Source: DASSJT01 sp963715025
GTDB taxonomy: Bacteria > Actinomycetota > Actinomycetes > Actinomycetales > Dermatophilaceae
Assembly: GCA_963715025.1 (NCBI GenBank)
Contig: CAVQQQ010000001.1
Span: forward strand, 434,001-498,000
Length of the DNA stretch: 64,000 nucleotides
Direction of reading: 5' to 3'
Shown here one piece after another: positions 52,187-62,140 of this stretch. Below the pieces are notes generated by a model. That model did not search any database and was not told the origin of the DNA. It saw only the letters and a list, made by a program, of their open reading frames with translations. The translations under genes were made by a program, and so were the position numbers. Numbering within the stretch: position 1 is the stretch's first letter; the number at the start of each line of letters is the position of its first letter.

Positions 52187-54300
52187 TCACTCAGGCTGTC
52201 CGTCCTGCCTCGGACCGATGCGGTAGGGCCGCATCATCTCGTTGTCCTCGTGCTCCACGATGTGGCAGTGCCACACGAACTGGCCCGGCGTCTGGAAGTG
52301 CGCCCGGACCCGCGTTACCTGACCCGGATACGCCACCACAGTGTCCTTGAAGCCGGTCTCCCAGGACTCGGGCGGCGTGACGTTGCCGGTGAGCTGGATG
52401 GGCTGGACGACCTCCTCGTCCTGTACAACCAGGTCCTCGCGGTTGACCACCTCGAAGGCCAGTTCGTGGATGTGCATGGGGTGCGCGTCCGCAGTCGTGT
52501 TATAGATCTCCCAGACCTCGGTGTCGCCGACGCCGGGGTTCTCGGTCACCGGATCCATCCAGAGCTTCTCCACCGTCATGCCCGTGGAGGAGAGCGTGCC
52601 GAGGAGAGCCTCGATCGGCCCTTCCACCTCGTTGCCCTCGGCGTCAAAGCCAATGCCAGCCTTCTCGATGAGCGCCAGCGGTCGGGTTGAGGTCTCGGTC
52701 GGCAGCGGCGTCAGGGCCGGCAGCTGGAGGAACTGCGGCGGCGTGGTCGGATCCGGGGCAACAGGGGGTACGACGCGGAACTGCATGATCTGCCCCGTCG
52801 TGTCCTCGTCGGACGTGTCGAAGTCGCCGGGGAGGTTCGCCGCCACCGAACGGCTCGTCCGGTCCGACGTTGGCGAGGACGTAGTTGCCGACCGGCACGT
52901 TGGTGAAGTCCACGATGAGGTCGGCCCGCTCCGCGAGCCCCATCAGGAGCTGGTTGTCGTTGTCGGCGGTCAGGTTGACCGGTGCGGCCAGGAAGCCACC
53001 CTCGTTCCCGATGTCCCAGACCTCCACACCCGGGATCTGGTTGAAGTCCAGGATCAGGAACCGGGACTGGCAGCCGTTGAGGAAGCGGAACCGGTAGCGC
53101 CGCTGCTCGACGGTGTGGAAGGGCCACGTGTTGCCGTTGACCATGATCGTGTTGCCGAAGAACTCGGGGTTCCAGATCGGGGAGAACTCCCCCTCTAGCG
53201 TGCCGATGTAGGGGGAGACGATCCCATCGAAGAACACGCGTGAGTCGGGGTAGAACAGCGACCCGTCGGTGTTGAACGCCCGGTCCTGGATCGCGATCGG
53301 GATCTCGTAGTAGGTCTTGTTGGGCGGGAACTTGTCCCCCTCCCTCGGCGCCGGGCTGGGGAGCACCGCCACAGTGCCGTTCCGGCTGTCCAGCACCGCC
53401 TTGTCGCCGTCGGGACCGCCGCGGATGAGGTAGAACCCGGCCGGGCCGGCATACACGTTGAGCCGGGTCATGCCGAGGGTGTGGTCGTGGTACCACTTGG
53501 TTGCCGCCCGGTCCGGGTTGGGGTACTGGAAGATGGCGAATCCCGGCTGCCAGGTCGCGCCGTAGTTCGCGGCGGCCTTGCCGGCGAAGAAGTCGTACCA
53601 CGTGCCCTGCTTGGCGTATCCACCCGGGATGTTCATGGCTGCCGGCAGGTACCACGCCTCGGCGTAGCCGTCGCTCTCGTCGCCGACGCCGACCGCACCA
53701 TGCAGATGGGTGACCATCGGAACCGGGCCGGTGTAGCGCCCCGGGGTCGTGTCGAACGACGGCCGCGTGTCTCGGAATTCGGTGCCCCCGGGCGGGTTGG
53801 CCCAGTGCAGGGTGGGGTCAACGGGCAGCAGGTGCGGCAGGTAGTTGCCGTCCTTGTCGAGCAGCTCGTTGATCCACTTCACGCGCACCGGACGGTTGTG
53901 CATGGCCTCGATCGTCAACGATGGGGCGTTGTGGATAAGAAGTCCCTTCTTGCTCTGCGACGTGATGGCGCCGTAGCCCCAGACCGTCGTGGCCGGAAGT
54001 CCGGCCGGCAGGATCTGCTGCGTCGAACTGCCGCACCGAGATCTCGTAGTAGTCGGCAGGCTTTCCACCGGGCAGCGTGATCGTTGCGGCGCGCGGCATG
54101 ACCGGCGGCACCAGCAATGGGGTTTGGAACTTCGGAATGTCCAGGGGATCGAGCGTTCCGCCGGGCAACGCCTCGGCAAGGGCCACTTTTGTGCCGCCGG
54201 GCAGATAGGCGTACAGCACGAAGCCGAGCCCTGCCCCACCCCCGGCCCGGATAAATGTCCGGCGACTGATCATCCTGCGCCCATCGCTGCGAGTCGTCAT
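52187..54300 (-). pseudogene. Tat-exported multicopper oxidase, two frame breaks
   Basis: The N-terminal frame (from 54300) carries a twin-arginine signal RRTFIRAGGGAGLGF and reads to about 54022. A second frame continues to about 52848 with the copper motifs THLHGAV and KWYHDHTLGM. A third frame ends at 52187 with HPMHIHEL and VWHCHIVEHEDNEMM, completing the type 1 and trinuclear copper sites. All ligands are intact, so the roughly 700-residue enzyme appears functional apart from two single-base breaks. It would oxidise Cu(I), Fe(II), Mn(II) or phenolics outside the cell. The neighbouring copper ATPase suggests copper detoxification. Confidence 0.85.
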
Positions 54301-54431
54301 CGCAACCACCCCTACCGCTGCTTGCCCGAGCAGCTCCTGGGCCTCCGCGTCTGCTCCGCGGAGTCGTTCCAAGTCTGGCACCAAGCAGGGGTGGTTGTGA
54401 GCGGTTTGTCACAATTAAGGCAAGGCTTGCC

Positions 54432-56894
54432 TCAGGCCGCCGGTCGCGCCGGCTCAGGCACGACGGCCGGCTGAGGCGAGCCCGTCGCGTGTGGCTGGAC
54501 GGGCAGGCGCAGCCGCCGGAGCGCCAGGGCGTTGACGGCCACGATCACGCTCGAGCCGGACATCGACAGGGCGGCGATCTCGGGGCGCAGGACCAGCCCG
54601 AGCGCGGGCTCGAAGATCCCCGCCGCGATCGGCAGCGCGATCACGTTGTAGCCCACCGCCCAGCCGAGGTTCTGGCGCATCTTGCGCAGCGTCCCGCGGC
54701 CGATCCGCAGCGCGATCGGCACGTCGAGCGGGTCGGACCGCATCAGCACGACGTCCGCCGTCTCGATCGCGACGTCGGTGCCGGCACCGATCGCGATGCC
54801 CAGATCGGCCTGTGCCAGGGCTGGGGCGTCGTTGACCCCGTCGCCGACCATCGCCACGCGCCGCCCCGCCGCCTGCAGCTCGGCCACTCTGGCCGCCTTG
54901 TCCCCCGGGAGCACCTCGGCGATGACCGTGTCGATCCCCAGCAAGGCGGCGATCCGATCCGCAGTCGCCTGGTTGTCACCACTGAGCATCACCACTTCGG
55001 CGCCGAGCTCGTGCAGGGCGCGGATCGCCTCGGCTGAGGTCTCGCGGACCGCGTCGGCCAGCGCGATCAGCCCTGCACCCGCGCCATCGACACCGACCAG
55101 GACCGCGGTGCGGCCGCTGGCTGCCAGCTGGTCGCGCTGGGCCACGAGCGCCTCAACGTCGACGCCCTGATCCGCCATCAGCTTCCGGTTGCCGACCACG
55201 ACGCGGTGACCCTCGACATCCGCGACGGCGCCGTGACCGGCAATGTTCCGGAACCCTGAGGGGTGGGAGGGAACCACTCCGTGCTCACCGGCATACCTGA
55301 CGATTGCGGCGGCGAGCGGATGCTCGGACTCCGCCTCCACGGCCACCACCAGCCGGAGGAGTTCGTCATCATCCAACCCATCGGTGATCACGTCTGTCAC
55401 CTCGGGCTCGCCCTTGGTGAGCGTCCCCGTCTTGTCGAGCACAACCGTGTCGACCCGGGCCGCTGACTCGAGGGCGGTCGCGTTCTTGAACAGCACCCCT
55501 CGCTTGGCACCGAGCCCGGTGCCGACCATGATCGCGGTCGGGGTCGCGAGCCCGAGGGCGTCGGGGCAGGTGATGACCACGACCGTGATGGCGAACAGCA
55601 GCGCGGTCTGGACGCTGGCGCCGGTCGCGAGCCACACAAGGAAGGTGCCGAGGCCGCCGACGAGCGCGACCAGGACCAGCCAGAAGGCCGCACGGTCGGC
55701 GAGCCGCTGTCCGGGAGCCTTGGAGTTCTGGGCCTCCTGGACGAGGGCAACGATCTGGGCCAGCGCCGTGTCGGACCCCACCCTCGTGGCGCGGACGCGC
55801 AGGGTCCCGCTCGCGTTGATCGACGCACCGATCACTTCCGAGCCGGGCGCCTTCGCGACCGGGAGGCTCTCGCCGGTCACCATGGACTCGTCGATCTCGG
55901 AGTCGCCGTCCTCGACCGTGCCGTCGACCGGCACCTTGCCGCCGGGGCGGATCAGCACCAGGTCACCCACCGCCACCTCGGCCGTGGGAACCTCCACCTC
56001 CGCACCGTCGCGGACCACGGTTGCCATCGGCGGCGCGAGGTCGATCAACGCCCGGATCGCATCGTTGGCGCCACCCCGCGCCCGCATCTCGAACCAGTGG
56101 CCGAGCAGCACGAACGTCGTGAGCATCGCTGCGGCCTCGTAGAAGACGTCACCGCCGCCGGTCAGGGTCACGCCCAGGCTGTAGAGCCAGCCGGCGCCGA
56201 CGGCTACCGCGACCAGGACCATCATGTCGAGCGTGCGGTTGCGCAGGGCTCGGTAGGCGCCGTCGAAGAAGATCCAGGCGGAGTAGAAGACCACCGGCAG
56301 GCTGAGGATCAGCGCGAACACGTCGTCGCGCAGCCCAAAGGGCGCCGGTGCACTGAAGCCCAGCATGTCGCGTCCCATCGGCGACCAGAGCGTGATGCCA
56401 GCCGTGAGCACGAGGGCGACGAGGAACCGGGTGCGCATGTCGCGCACCATGTCGTCCATGGACATGCCCGCGTGCCCGCCGTGCCCCATCATCTCCTGCG
56501 GGGAGTGGGCGGCATGGCGGTCACCTACGCCTTCGGAGGTACGCCGGATGCCCGCCTCGCGTGGAACCGCAGCGGCAGGTGCCACCGCGTGCTCTGGGCG
56601 ATGCACTGCGTGAGCCTCGTGCCCGGCGATGGCCCCTGGGGTCGGCTCTTCGAGCGGATCGCATACGTGATTGGGCACCGATCGGCCGGCGCAGTGGTAG
56701 CCGCAGTCGCGGACCCAGCCGGACAGCTGGGCCACGGACGTAACCTCCGGGTCGTAGGTCACGGTAGCCGTCTGGTTAAGGGCGTTAGCCTCCACAGCCT
56801 CCACGCCCGGTCTGCGCCTGAGCGTGGACTCGATGCCGTGGGCCGTGGTGGCCCAGTGCAGTCCGCCGACTTCCAGAACCGTCATCTGACTCAT
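54432..56894 (-). CDS. Heavy-metal (copper-type) P1B ATPase with altered metal motifs
   Basis: This 820-residue P1B-type ATPase has an N-terminal HMA-like fold (1-70) in which the usual CxxC is replaced (GLHWATT), a His-rich linker (MMGHGGHAGM, DRHAAH), TGES actuator, the DKTGTLTKGEPEV phosphorylation site, SEHPLAAAI with the HP motif and GVNDAPALAQADLGIA. The transmembrane metal motif is CPD (ITCPDALGLATP, about residue 443) instead of CPC. It likely exports copper or another soft metal. A CsoR-type palindrome lies just upstream and the multicopper oxidase gene follows. Confidence 0.88.
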   Translation of the reverse strand: MSQMTVLEVGGLHWATTAHGIESTLRRRPGVEAVEANALNQTATVTYDPEVTSVAQLSGWVRDCGYHCAGRSVPNHVCDPLEEPTPGAIAGHEAHAVHRPEHAVAPAAAVPREAGIRRTSEGVGDRHAAHSPQEMMGHGGHAGMSMDDMVRDMRTRFLVALVLTAGITLWSPMGRDMLGFSAPAPFGLRDDVFALILSLPVVFYSAWIFFDGAYRALRNRTLDMMVLVAVAVGAGWLYSLGVTLTGGGDVFYEAAAMLTTFVLLGHWFEMRARGGANDAIRALIDLAPPMATVVRDGAEVEVPTAEVAVGDLVLIRPGGKVPVDGTVEDGDSEIDESMVTGESLPVAKAPGSEVIGASINASGTLRVRATRVGSDTALAQIVALVQEAQNSKAPGQRLADRAAFWLVLVALVGGLGTFLVWLATGASVQTALLFAITVVVITCPDALGLATPTAIMVGTGLGAKRGVLFKNATALESAARVDTVVLDKTGTLTKGEPEVTDVITDGLDDDELLRLVVAVEAESEHPLAAAIVRYAGEHGVVPSHPSGFRNIAGHGAVADVEGHRVVVGNRKLMADQGVDVEALVAQRDQLAASGRTAVLVGVDGAGAGLIALADAVRETSAEAIRALHELGAEVVMLSGDNQATADRIAALLGIDTVIAEVLPGDKAARVAELQAAGRRVAMVGDGVNDAPALAQADLGIAIGAGTDVAIETADVVLMRSDPLDVPIALRIGRGTLRKMRQNLGWAVGYNVIALPIAAGIFEPALGLVLRPEIAALSMSGSSVIVAVNALALRRLRLPVQPHATGSPQPAVVPEPARPAA

Positions 56895-56944
56895 TGCCGA
56901 CCCTCTCGCGATTGCCTGTGGCTGCTCTCCCTACCAACAACCAG

Positions 56945-56961
56945 ATACCCCCTAGGGGTAT
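56945..56961. promoter_or_regulatory. CsoR-type copper-responsive operator
   Basis: ATACCCCCTAGGGGTAT is a perfect 17-base palindrome (odd centre) matching the TACCC-N-GGGTA type operator of CsoR copper repressors. It lies 50 bases before the ATPase start. No csoR gene is present in the window. Confidence 0.8.
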
Positions 56962-57143
56962 TCCCCAAGGTCAATGACCACGTCGGCCCGGCATGCCGAG
57001 CATCATCGCCGCCATCATTGCCGCGCACAGCGGGGCGAACCAGAGGGGGACGTCGGCTGTGCCGGCTCCAGGATCGGGGCCGGGCTCCCGTCACGGTAGG
57101 GGAACTGGCAGCTCATGGCGCGTGCCCTCAAAGTGTTGTCGGA

Positions 57144-57389
57144 TCAGCGCGTCGTGCGGAGGGCCTCGCGGCGGGCGTGGTACTCCTCGGTGTCGATCTC
57201 GCCCCGGGCGAAGCGCTGGTCGAGAATCCGCTCGGCGTCGTGATCACTCCGACCTTCGGCCGGTGTCGACCCTCCACCACTGCCACGAAACAGCGCCACG
57301 ACGGCGAAGACGACGAGTGCCCAGAAGGCCACCATCGTGGCGGCCATCACCAGCCAGCCCGCCCAGCCCACTTCGTAGTTCCACATCAT
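57144..57389 (-). CDS. Small membrane protein with SHOCT domain
   Basis: This 81-residue protein begins MMWNYEVGWAGWLVMAA with one transmembrane helix, then a short polar linker and a C-terminal SHOCT motif (RFARGEIDTEEYHARREAL). It is a paralogue of the protein at 5948, with the same WxYxxGW start. I chose the first of two adjacent ATGs; a GAGG-type site lies upstream. It is divergent from the two-component system. Role unknown. Confidence 0.75.
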   Translation of the reverse strand: MMWNYEVGWAGWLVMAATMVAFWALVVFAVVALFRGSGGGSTPAEGRSDHDAERILDQRFARGEIDTEEYHARREALRTTR

Positions 57390-57536
57390 TGTCCTCAACT
57401 CCTTGTGCTCGATGGACCCACTGTGGCCGACCCACCCCGTCGCGGCAGTCGACATTTCGTGAAGGTTCGCTGAAGATGGCGCCCAGAACGCTGCCGGCTC
57501 GGGCCGACGTGCACTCCGGGCTGCGACGATGAGCCC

Positions 57537-58304
57537 ATGGCTCACCAGGACAGGTCTCAACCGGAGCCGTCGGCCCCACAGCCGTCATTCCCTTTGCCAC
57601 CCCTGCGCGGCATTCGGGCGCTCGTGGTCGAGGATGAGGTCCCGATGGCGGCGGTCATCGGGAGCTACCTGGAGCGGGAGGGCTTCGAGGTTCACCTGAG
57701 TCATGACGGCCTGTCCGCAGTCCAGCTCGCGCGCGAGGTCGACCCCGACATCGTCGTGCTCGACCTCGGCCTGCCCGGACAGGACGGGATCGAGGTATGC
57801 CGCCAGCTGCGCACCTTCTCGGATGCCTACGTGGTCATGCTGACCGCCCGCAGCGATGAGGTGGATACGATCGTCGGGCTTTCCGTGGGAGCTGACGACT
57901 ACATGACCAAGCCCTTCAGCCCCCGAGAGCTGGTGGCACGTCTGCGGGCCATGCTGCGCAGGCCGAGGCCGCTTGGGGTCAAGGCGGCGGAACTCGGTTC
58001 GCTCCGCACCTTCGGGCCCTTGGCCATCGACCCTGTCGGCAGGGACGTATGGCTGGACGGGCAGCCGATATCGCTCACCCGCACCGAGTTCGACGTGCTT
58101 GTGGTCCTCTCGGAGCGCCCACGCATGGCCTTCACCCGACGCCAGCTCATCGACCTCGTCTGGGGTGAGAAATGGGTCGGCGACGAGCATCTCGTCGATG
58201 TCCACATCGGACACCTGCGGCGCAAGCTGGGCGACGACGCCGCAGCCGCCAGGTTCGTCCGGACCGTCCGGGGCATCGGCTACAGAATGGGCACGGGGAC
58301 GTGA
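57537..58304 (+). CDS. OmpR-family response regulator
   Basis: This 255-residue regulator has a Pro-rich N-terminal extension (about 20 residues), a receiver domain (ALVVEDEVPMAAVIGSYL, phosphoacceptor in DIVVLDLGLPGQDGIEVC, Lys in DYMTKPFSPRELVARL) and a winged-helix DNA-binding domain ending FVRTVRGIGYRMG. Its stop overlaps the kinase GTG by GTGA. The two form a standard pair that could control the adjacent ABC exporter. Confidence 0.92.
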   Translation: MAHQDRSQPEPSAPQPSFPLPPLRGIRALVVEDEVPMAAVIGSYLEREGFEVHLSHDGLSAVQLAREVDPDIVVLDLGLPGQDGIEVCRQLRTFSDAYVVMLTARSDEVDTIVGLSVGADDYMTKPFSPRELVARLRAMLRRPRPLGVKAAELGSLRTFGPLAIDPVGRDVWLDGQPISLTRTEFDVLVVLSERPRMAFTRRQLIDLVWGEKWVGDEHLVDVHIGHLRRKLGDDAAAARFVRTVRGIGYRMGTGT

Positions 58305-59425
58305 GCGAGTCGCGCGGAACGCCGAAGGCGCGCGCCGGCCTCGCTCCCCGCCTGCTCGTCGCGCAGGCCCTCGTACTGCTGGCCGGGGCCACGACATCCT
58401 GGCTCGTGGCGTCCTCGGTCGGGCCCGGCATCTTCCACCAGCACCTGCTCAGGGCAGGTGTTGAGCACTCGGCGATCGAGGCCAGACATGTCGAGGAGGC
58501 CTTCGGGTCCGCCCTGCTCGTCGCCCTCGGCGTCGCGCTGGGGACCTCCGTCGTGATGGCTCTGGCCGTGACAGCCTTCTTCACGCGCCGGGTCCAGCGC
58601 TCGACTGCGGCGATGGCCGAGTCCGCCTCGAGGATCGCGCAGGGGCAGTTCGGTTCCCGAGTCCCGAGCCCTGCTCTCGGCTCCGAGTTCGACCAGCTTG
58701 CCGATACCATCAATGCGCTGGCGGAGCGGCTGGGCGATGTCGAGTCGACGCGGCGACGACTCCTTGCAGACCTCGCCCACGAGATGCGAACCCCGTTGGG
58801 CACCATCGAGGCTCATCTCGAAGCCCTCGAGGACGGCATACGGGAGCTTGACGCAGAGACCCTTGCTGTCCTCCACGGGAGCACGGCCAGACTCCATCGC
58901 CTGGCGGCCGACATCACTGCGGTGGCTCAGGCAGAAGAGGCCGGTCTGGACTCCAAGCCGGTCGTCACCAGCACCCGGCAGCTGGTCGACGCTGCCGTGG
59001 TCGCCGCGCAGGACGCCTACCGAGCCAAGGACGTGAGCCTTCAACCCGAGATCACGGGCGCCCCTTCTGTGCTCGTCGACCCCGAGCGCATGGGGCAGGT
59101 GCTGGGCAACCTTCTCGACAACGCGCTGCAGCACACTCCCCCGCGGGGCCGGGTCAGGGTCACGATCCACAGGCCCGACAGCAGCTGGGTCGAACTCGTG
59201 GTCAGCGACACAGGAGAGGGCATCGCGAGCGAGCACTTGGGTCACGTCTTCGAGCGTTTCTACCGCGCCGACCCGGCGCGCAGCCACGACCACGGTGGCA
59301 GCGGCATCGGCCTCACCATCAGCCGGGCGCTGGTCGAGGCGCAAGGAGGCGGGCTGTCGGCTGCCAGCGAGGGACCGGGCCGGGGATCGACGTTCACCAT
59401 CCGCCTCCCAGTCGCCCGGCCCTAG
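58301..59425 (+). CDS. Sensor histidine kinase, HisKA type
   Basis: This 374-residue kinase starts with GTG inside the response-regulator stop. It has two transmembrane helices (LVAQALVLLAGATTSWLVA and ALLVALGVALGTSVVMALA) around a short extracytoplasmic loop with IFHQHLL, a HAMP linker, a HisKA domain with DLAHEMRTPLGTIEAHLE (phospho-His) and a HATPase domain (NLLDNALQHTP, DTGEGIASEH, GGSGIGLTISRALV). The short sensor loop suggests sensing of membrane state or a small ligand. Confidence 0.92.
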   Translation: MSESRGTPKARAGLAPRLLVAQALVLLAGATTSWLVASSVGPGIFHQHLLRAGVEHSAIEARHVEEAFGSALLVALGVALGTSVVMALAVTAFFTRRVQRSTAAMAESASRIAQGQFGSRVPSPALGSEFDQLADTINALAERLGDVESTRRRLLADLAHEMRTPLGTIEAHLEALEDGIRELDAETLAVLHGSTARLHRLAADITAVAQAEEAGLDSKPVVTSTRQLVDAAVVAAQDAYRAKDVSLQPEITGAPSVLVDPERMGQVLGNLLDNALQHTPPRGRVRVTIHRPDSSWVELVVSDTGEGIASEHLGHVFERFYRADPARSHDHGGSGIGLTISRALVEAQGGGLSAASEGPGRGSTFTIRLPVARP

Positions 59426-59807
59426 CCACCGGAGGCGGCCCGACGTGGTTGGCCTGCGGCGCCTGGGCAGAGGGATGCACGGCGGCCTGCCGGCCACAGC
59501 TTTGCCCTGGTCAATGGAAGGGCAGGCAGTGCTGGTACGGCGAGTCGCCGTCAATGTGGCCCACGCCAGGCCAGTTGCCTGCAGAGGTGCAGAACCGGCC
59601 CGCTGGCTGGGCGGGATCAGCGCAGGTTCGCCTCCGAGGCGAGCCGGAAGGGGTATGCCGGCTGCCCGGCCTGCGCGTCCGGCCCAGACTGGTCTTCGGG
59701 GAATCTTCACAGACTGCGCAGCTCGATCTTCATCCCTGCCGACCACGATGGAGTCAGCGGCCAACCAGGGTGGCTGGCCGGCATACCTGCTCATCGGGGT
59801 GATCACC
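59426..59807. other. 382-base gap between the kinase and ABC genes
   Basis: The ABC frame is open back through this region, but the sequence lacks ABC features and the chosen start is 59808. It contains two copies of the GTATGCC/GGCATAC heptamer and no other recognised element. Confidence 0.5.
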
Positions 59808-60503
59808 ATGGCAGCCCGCGCCATCCTAGAAAACGGTCCCGACCAGTCCGCGCAGCCGGCGCCAGCTGCGCGGGGCGACCCCGTGCTCGTCGCGGCAGGT
59901 GTCGAGAAGACCTACCCGCGTCTGGGCCTGCGTCACCCACGGCCGGTGCTCACGAACGCCAGCCTCACCCTCGTCGCGGGAGAGGTCGTCGGCCTCGTCG
60001 GCGAGAACGGCTCCGGCAAGTCGACACTGATGCGGATCCTGGTCGGGGACCTGAGGGCCGACGCCGGCACCATCACGCGAACCGGACAGATCGGCTACTG
60101 CCCACAGGATCCGGTCGTCTACTCGCGCCTGAGGTGCGACGAGCACTTCGAGCTCTTCGGCCGCGCCTACGGCCTCACACCGGGGGCCGAGCGGGAGAGC
60201 CGGCGCGCCATCTACGACGCGCTGGGCTTCCAGCGCTACGCCCGGACCCGCGCCGACCAGCTCTCCGGCGGAACCCTGGCGAAGCTCAACCTTGGCCTCG
60301 CCCTGCTGCCGGATCCTGCCGTGCTCCTGCTTGACGAGCCGTACGCGGGCTTCGACTGGGACACGTACCTGAAGTTCTGGGAGCTGGTCAAGCAGCGGCG
60401 CGCACGGGGCCGGTCGGTCCTGATCATCAGCCACTTCGTGGTCGACGAGGAGCGGTTCGATCGGATCGTCGAAGTCCGCGACGGGAGGACGTGGTCACGA
60501 TGA
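59808..60503 (+). CDS. ABC transporter ATP-binding protein
   Basis: This 231-residue ATPase has Walker A GLVGENGSGKSTLMRIL, Q-loop IGYCPQDPVVYSRL, signature DQLSGGTLAKLNLGL (LSGGT, a common variant in drug-type exporters), Walker B AVLLLDEPYAGFD and switch His in VLIISHFVVDEE. The ATG at 59808 has a GGGGTGATC site; an upstream ATG would add about 19 residues. Its stop overlaps the permease start (ATGA), so both form one exporter. Confidence 0.88.
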   Translation: MAARAILENGPDQSAQPAPAARGDPVLVAAGVEKTYPRLGLRHPRPVLTNASLTLVAGEVVGLVGENGSGKSTLMRILVGDLRADAGTITRTGQIGYCPQDPVVYSRLRCDEHFELFGRAYGLTPGAERESRRAIYDALGFQRYARTRADQLSGGTLAKLNLGLALLPDPAVLLLDEPYAGFDWDTYLKFWELVKQRRARGRSVLIISHFVVDEERFDRIVEVRDGRTWSR

Positions 60504-62017
60504 CAACAGGGCTGCTCTCCCGCAGGTTTCTCGCCGATTACGGCCGCAATGCTCCCAACCTGCTGCTGCTGGTTGTCATCCCGGTGGTCTTCGTCCTGGC
60601 GGCCGCCTCCGCCCTCGCCGATGCCGCCCGACTACTGGGCGGCGCCGGCGGCGGAGCTGCCATCGAGACGGTCACTGCCGGCTGGGCCGCGGCCTTTCTG
60701 AGCGCGATCGCGATGTACTTCCAGGTGTCCGGGGCACGTCGCGCCGACCGGCGGATGCTGTCGAGCGGCCTCCCGCGGCGCCAGCTGGTGCTGGCGCGGC
60801 TGCTGGTCGGTGGCGCGCTGGCCGCCCTGGCCAGCGTCGCGGCGCTGCTGGCGCTCGCCGTGCGAGGAGGCCTCGACGAGCCCTGGCGTGTGGCCGCCGG
60901 GACCCTGCTCTTCGCCATCGTGTACATGGGGTTGGGCGCGGTCGTCGGGGCCCTCGTTCCGAGCGCGATCAACGGCACCGTCCTGCTGATGTTCATCTGG
61001 ATCCTCGACGTCTTCTTCGGTCCCACCCTCAGCGGCTCCAACTCCTGGATCGTGCGGATCATGCCCACCCACTTCGTGTCGCTCTGGACCGTCGGCCTGC
61101 CGCCTGGCCATGGCGGGCCGAGCGAACTGGTGTGGTCCCTCGGCTGGACCGCCGGCGCTGTGCTCGCGGCCGCCGTCGTCGTGGCGGCGAGCACAGCATC
61201 CTCGCGGTCCGGCCCGCGGCGACACCCCGGCCCGCTGGCGCAGCTGCGAACGGGGCTGAGGATGGGCTGGCGCGACTGGCGCCGTACTCCCGTGCTGTGG
61301 CTGCTACTAGGCGTGGTACCGGCGGTGTTCGTCCTGTTGTCTGACGCCATCACCCCACACGGGCACACCACCGTCCGGTTGCGCGAGGCTGGTGCCGCGG
61401 TCACGACGATGGTCGACCCTGCCGACATGCACGCCGGCACCATGGCCCCCATCGCCGTCGCCTCGCTGGCCACCCTGGCGGGCGTCTTCATCGTGCTGGA
61501 CTCCAGGGCTGCCGATCGCCGCCTGGCCCTCGCCGGGCTGCGGCGGCCCGCGCTCCTCGCGATCCGTGTGTTCCTGGTCTTAGCCGCTGCCGGGCTCGCG
61601 ACAGCGGTGTCCCTGGCCGTGACCGCCACGGTCTTCGAGCCCAGGCAGTGGTGGACCTACGCCGCAGGCAACGCACTGCTGGCCACGACCTACGCCCTGG
61701 TCGGAGTGTTGCTGGGCCCGCTGTTCGGCCGGGTCAGCAGTGTTTTCCTGGCATTCCTGCTCCCCTTCCTCGACCTCGGGATCTGGCAGAGCCCTATGTT
61801 GCGCAGCGAGCCTGAGGCCTGGGCACGCTGGCTCCCTGGGTATGGCGGGACGCGTGTGGTGATCGACGGAGCCCTCACCCCCGGATTCGACGAGGCTGGG
61901 TCGGTGCTGCTCTCCCTGATTTGGATCGGGATCCTCTTGGTACTCGCCGGTGGCCTGCTCGTGCCGCACGTCTCGGCACTCGACGGCCATGTGGGGGCAC
62001 GCACGGCCGCCGCGTGA
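60500..62017 (+). CDS. ABC-2-type exporter permease, duplicated
   Basis: This 505-residue hydrophobic protein appears to be two fused ABC-2-type permease halves of about six helices each. The first begins NLLLLVVIPVVFVLAAASAL; the second begins after a basic linker (RHPGPLAQLRTGLRMGWRDW) with VLWLLLGVVPAVFVLL. Both halves contain similar segments (GARRADRRMLSSGLPR and DSRAADRRLALAGLRR), supporting internal duplication. With the ATPase it would form an exporter of unknown substrate, likely controlled by the upstream two-component system. Confidence 0.85.
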   Translation: MTTGLLSRRFLADYGRNAPNLLLLVVIPVVFVLAAASALADAARLLGGAGGGAAIETVTAGWAAAFLSAIAMYFQVSGARRADRRMLSSGLPRRQLVLARLLVGGALAALASVAALLALAVRGGLDEPWRVAAGTLLFAIVYMGLGAVVGALVPSAINGTVLLMFIWILDVFFGPTLSGSNSWIVRIMPTHFVSLWTVGLPPGHGGPSELVWSLGWTAGAVLAAAVVVAASTASSRSGPRRHPGPLAQLRTGLRMGWRDWRRTPVLWLLLGVVPAVFVLLSDAITPHGHTTVRLREAGAAVTTMVDPADMHAGTMAPIAVASLATLAGVFIVLDSRAADRRLALAGLRRPALLAIRVFLVLAAAGLATAVSLAVTATVFEPRQWWTYAAGNALLATTYALVGVLLGPLFGRVSSVFLAFLLPFLDLGIWQSPMLRSEPEAWARWLPGYGGTRVVIDGALTPGFDEAGSVLLSLIWIGILLVLAGGLLVPHVSALDGHVGARTAAA

Positions 62018-62140
62018 ACGGCTTCGCTCCAGAGGGCGTGACTCCTCCGCGCATGGGGAGCCGAGTGCACGGCACCCGCTGCCGGGTTCGCGGCATACGC
62101 TGATCGAGAGGGCTCACACGAGGACCGACGGGGGCCAGGC

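Noticed and set aside
62018..62140. DosR-like box before the PAP2-WS/DGAT gene
   Set aside because: The closest sequence (AGGACCGACGGGGGCC) lacks palindromic symmetry and lies almost at the start codon.
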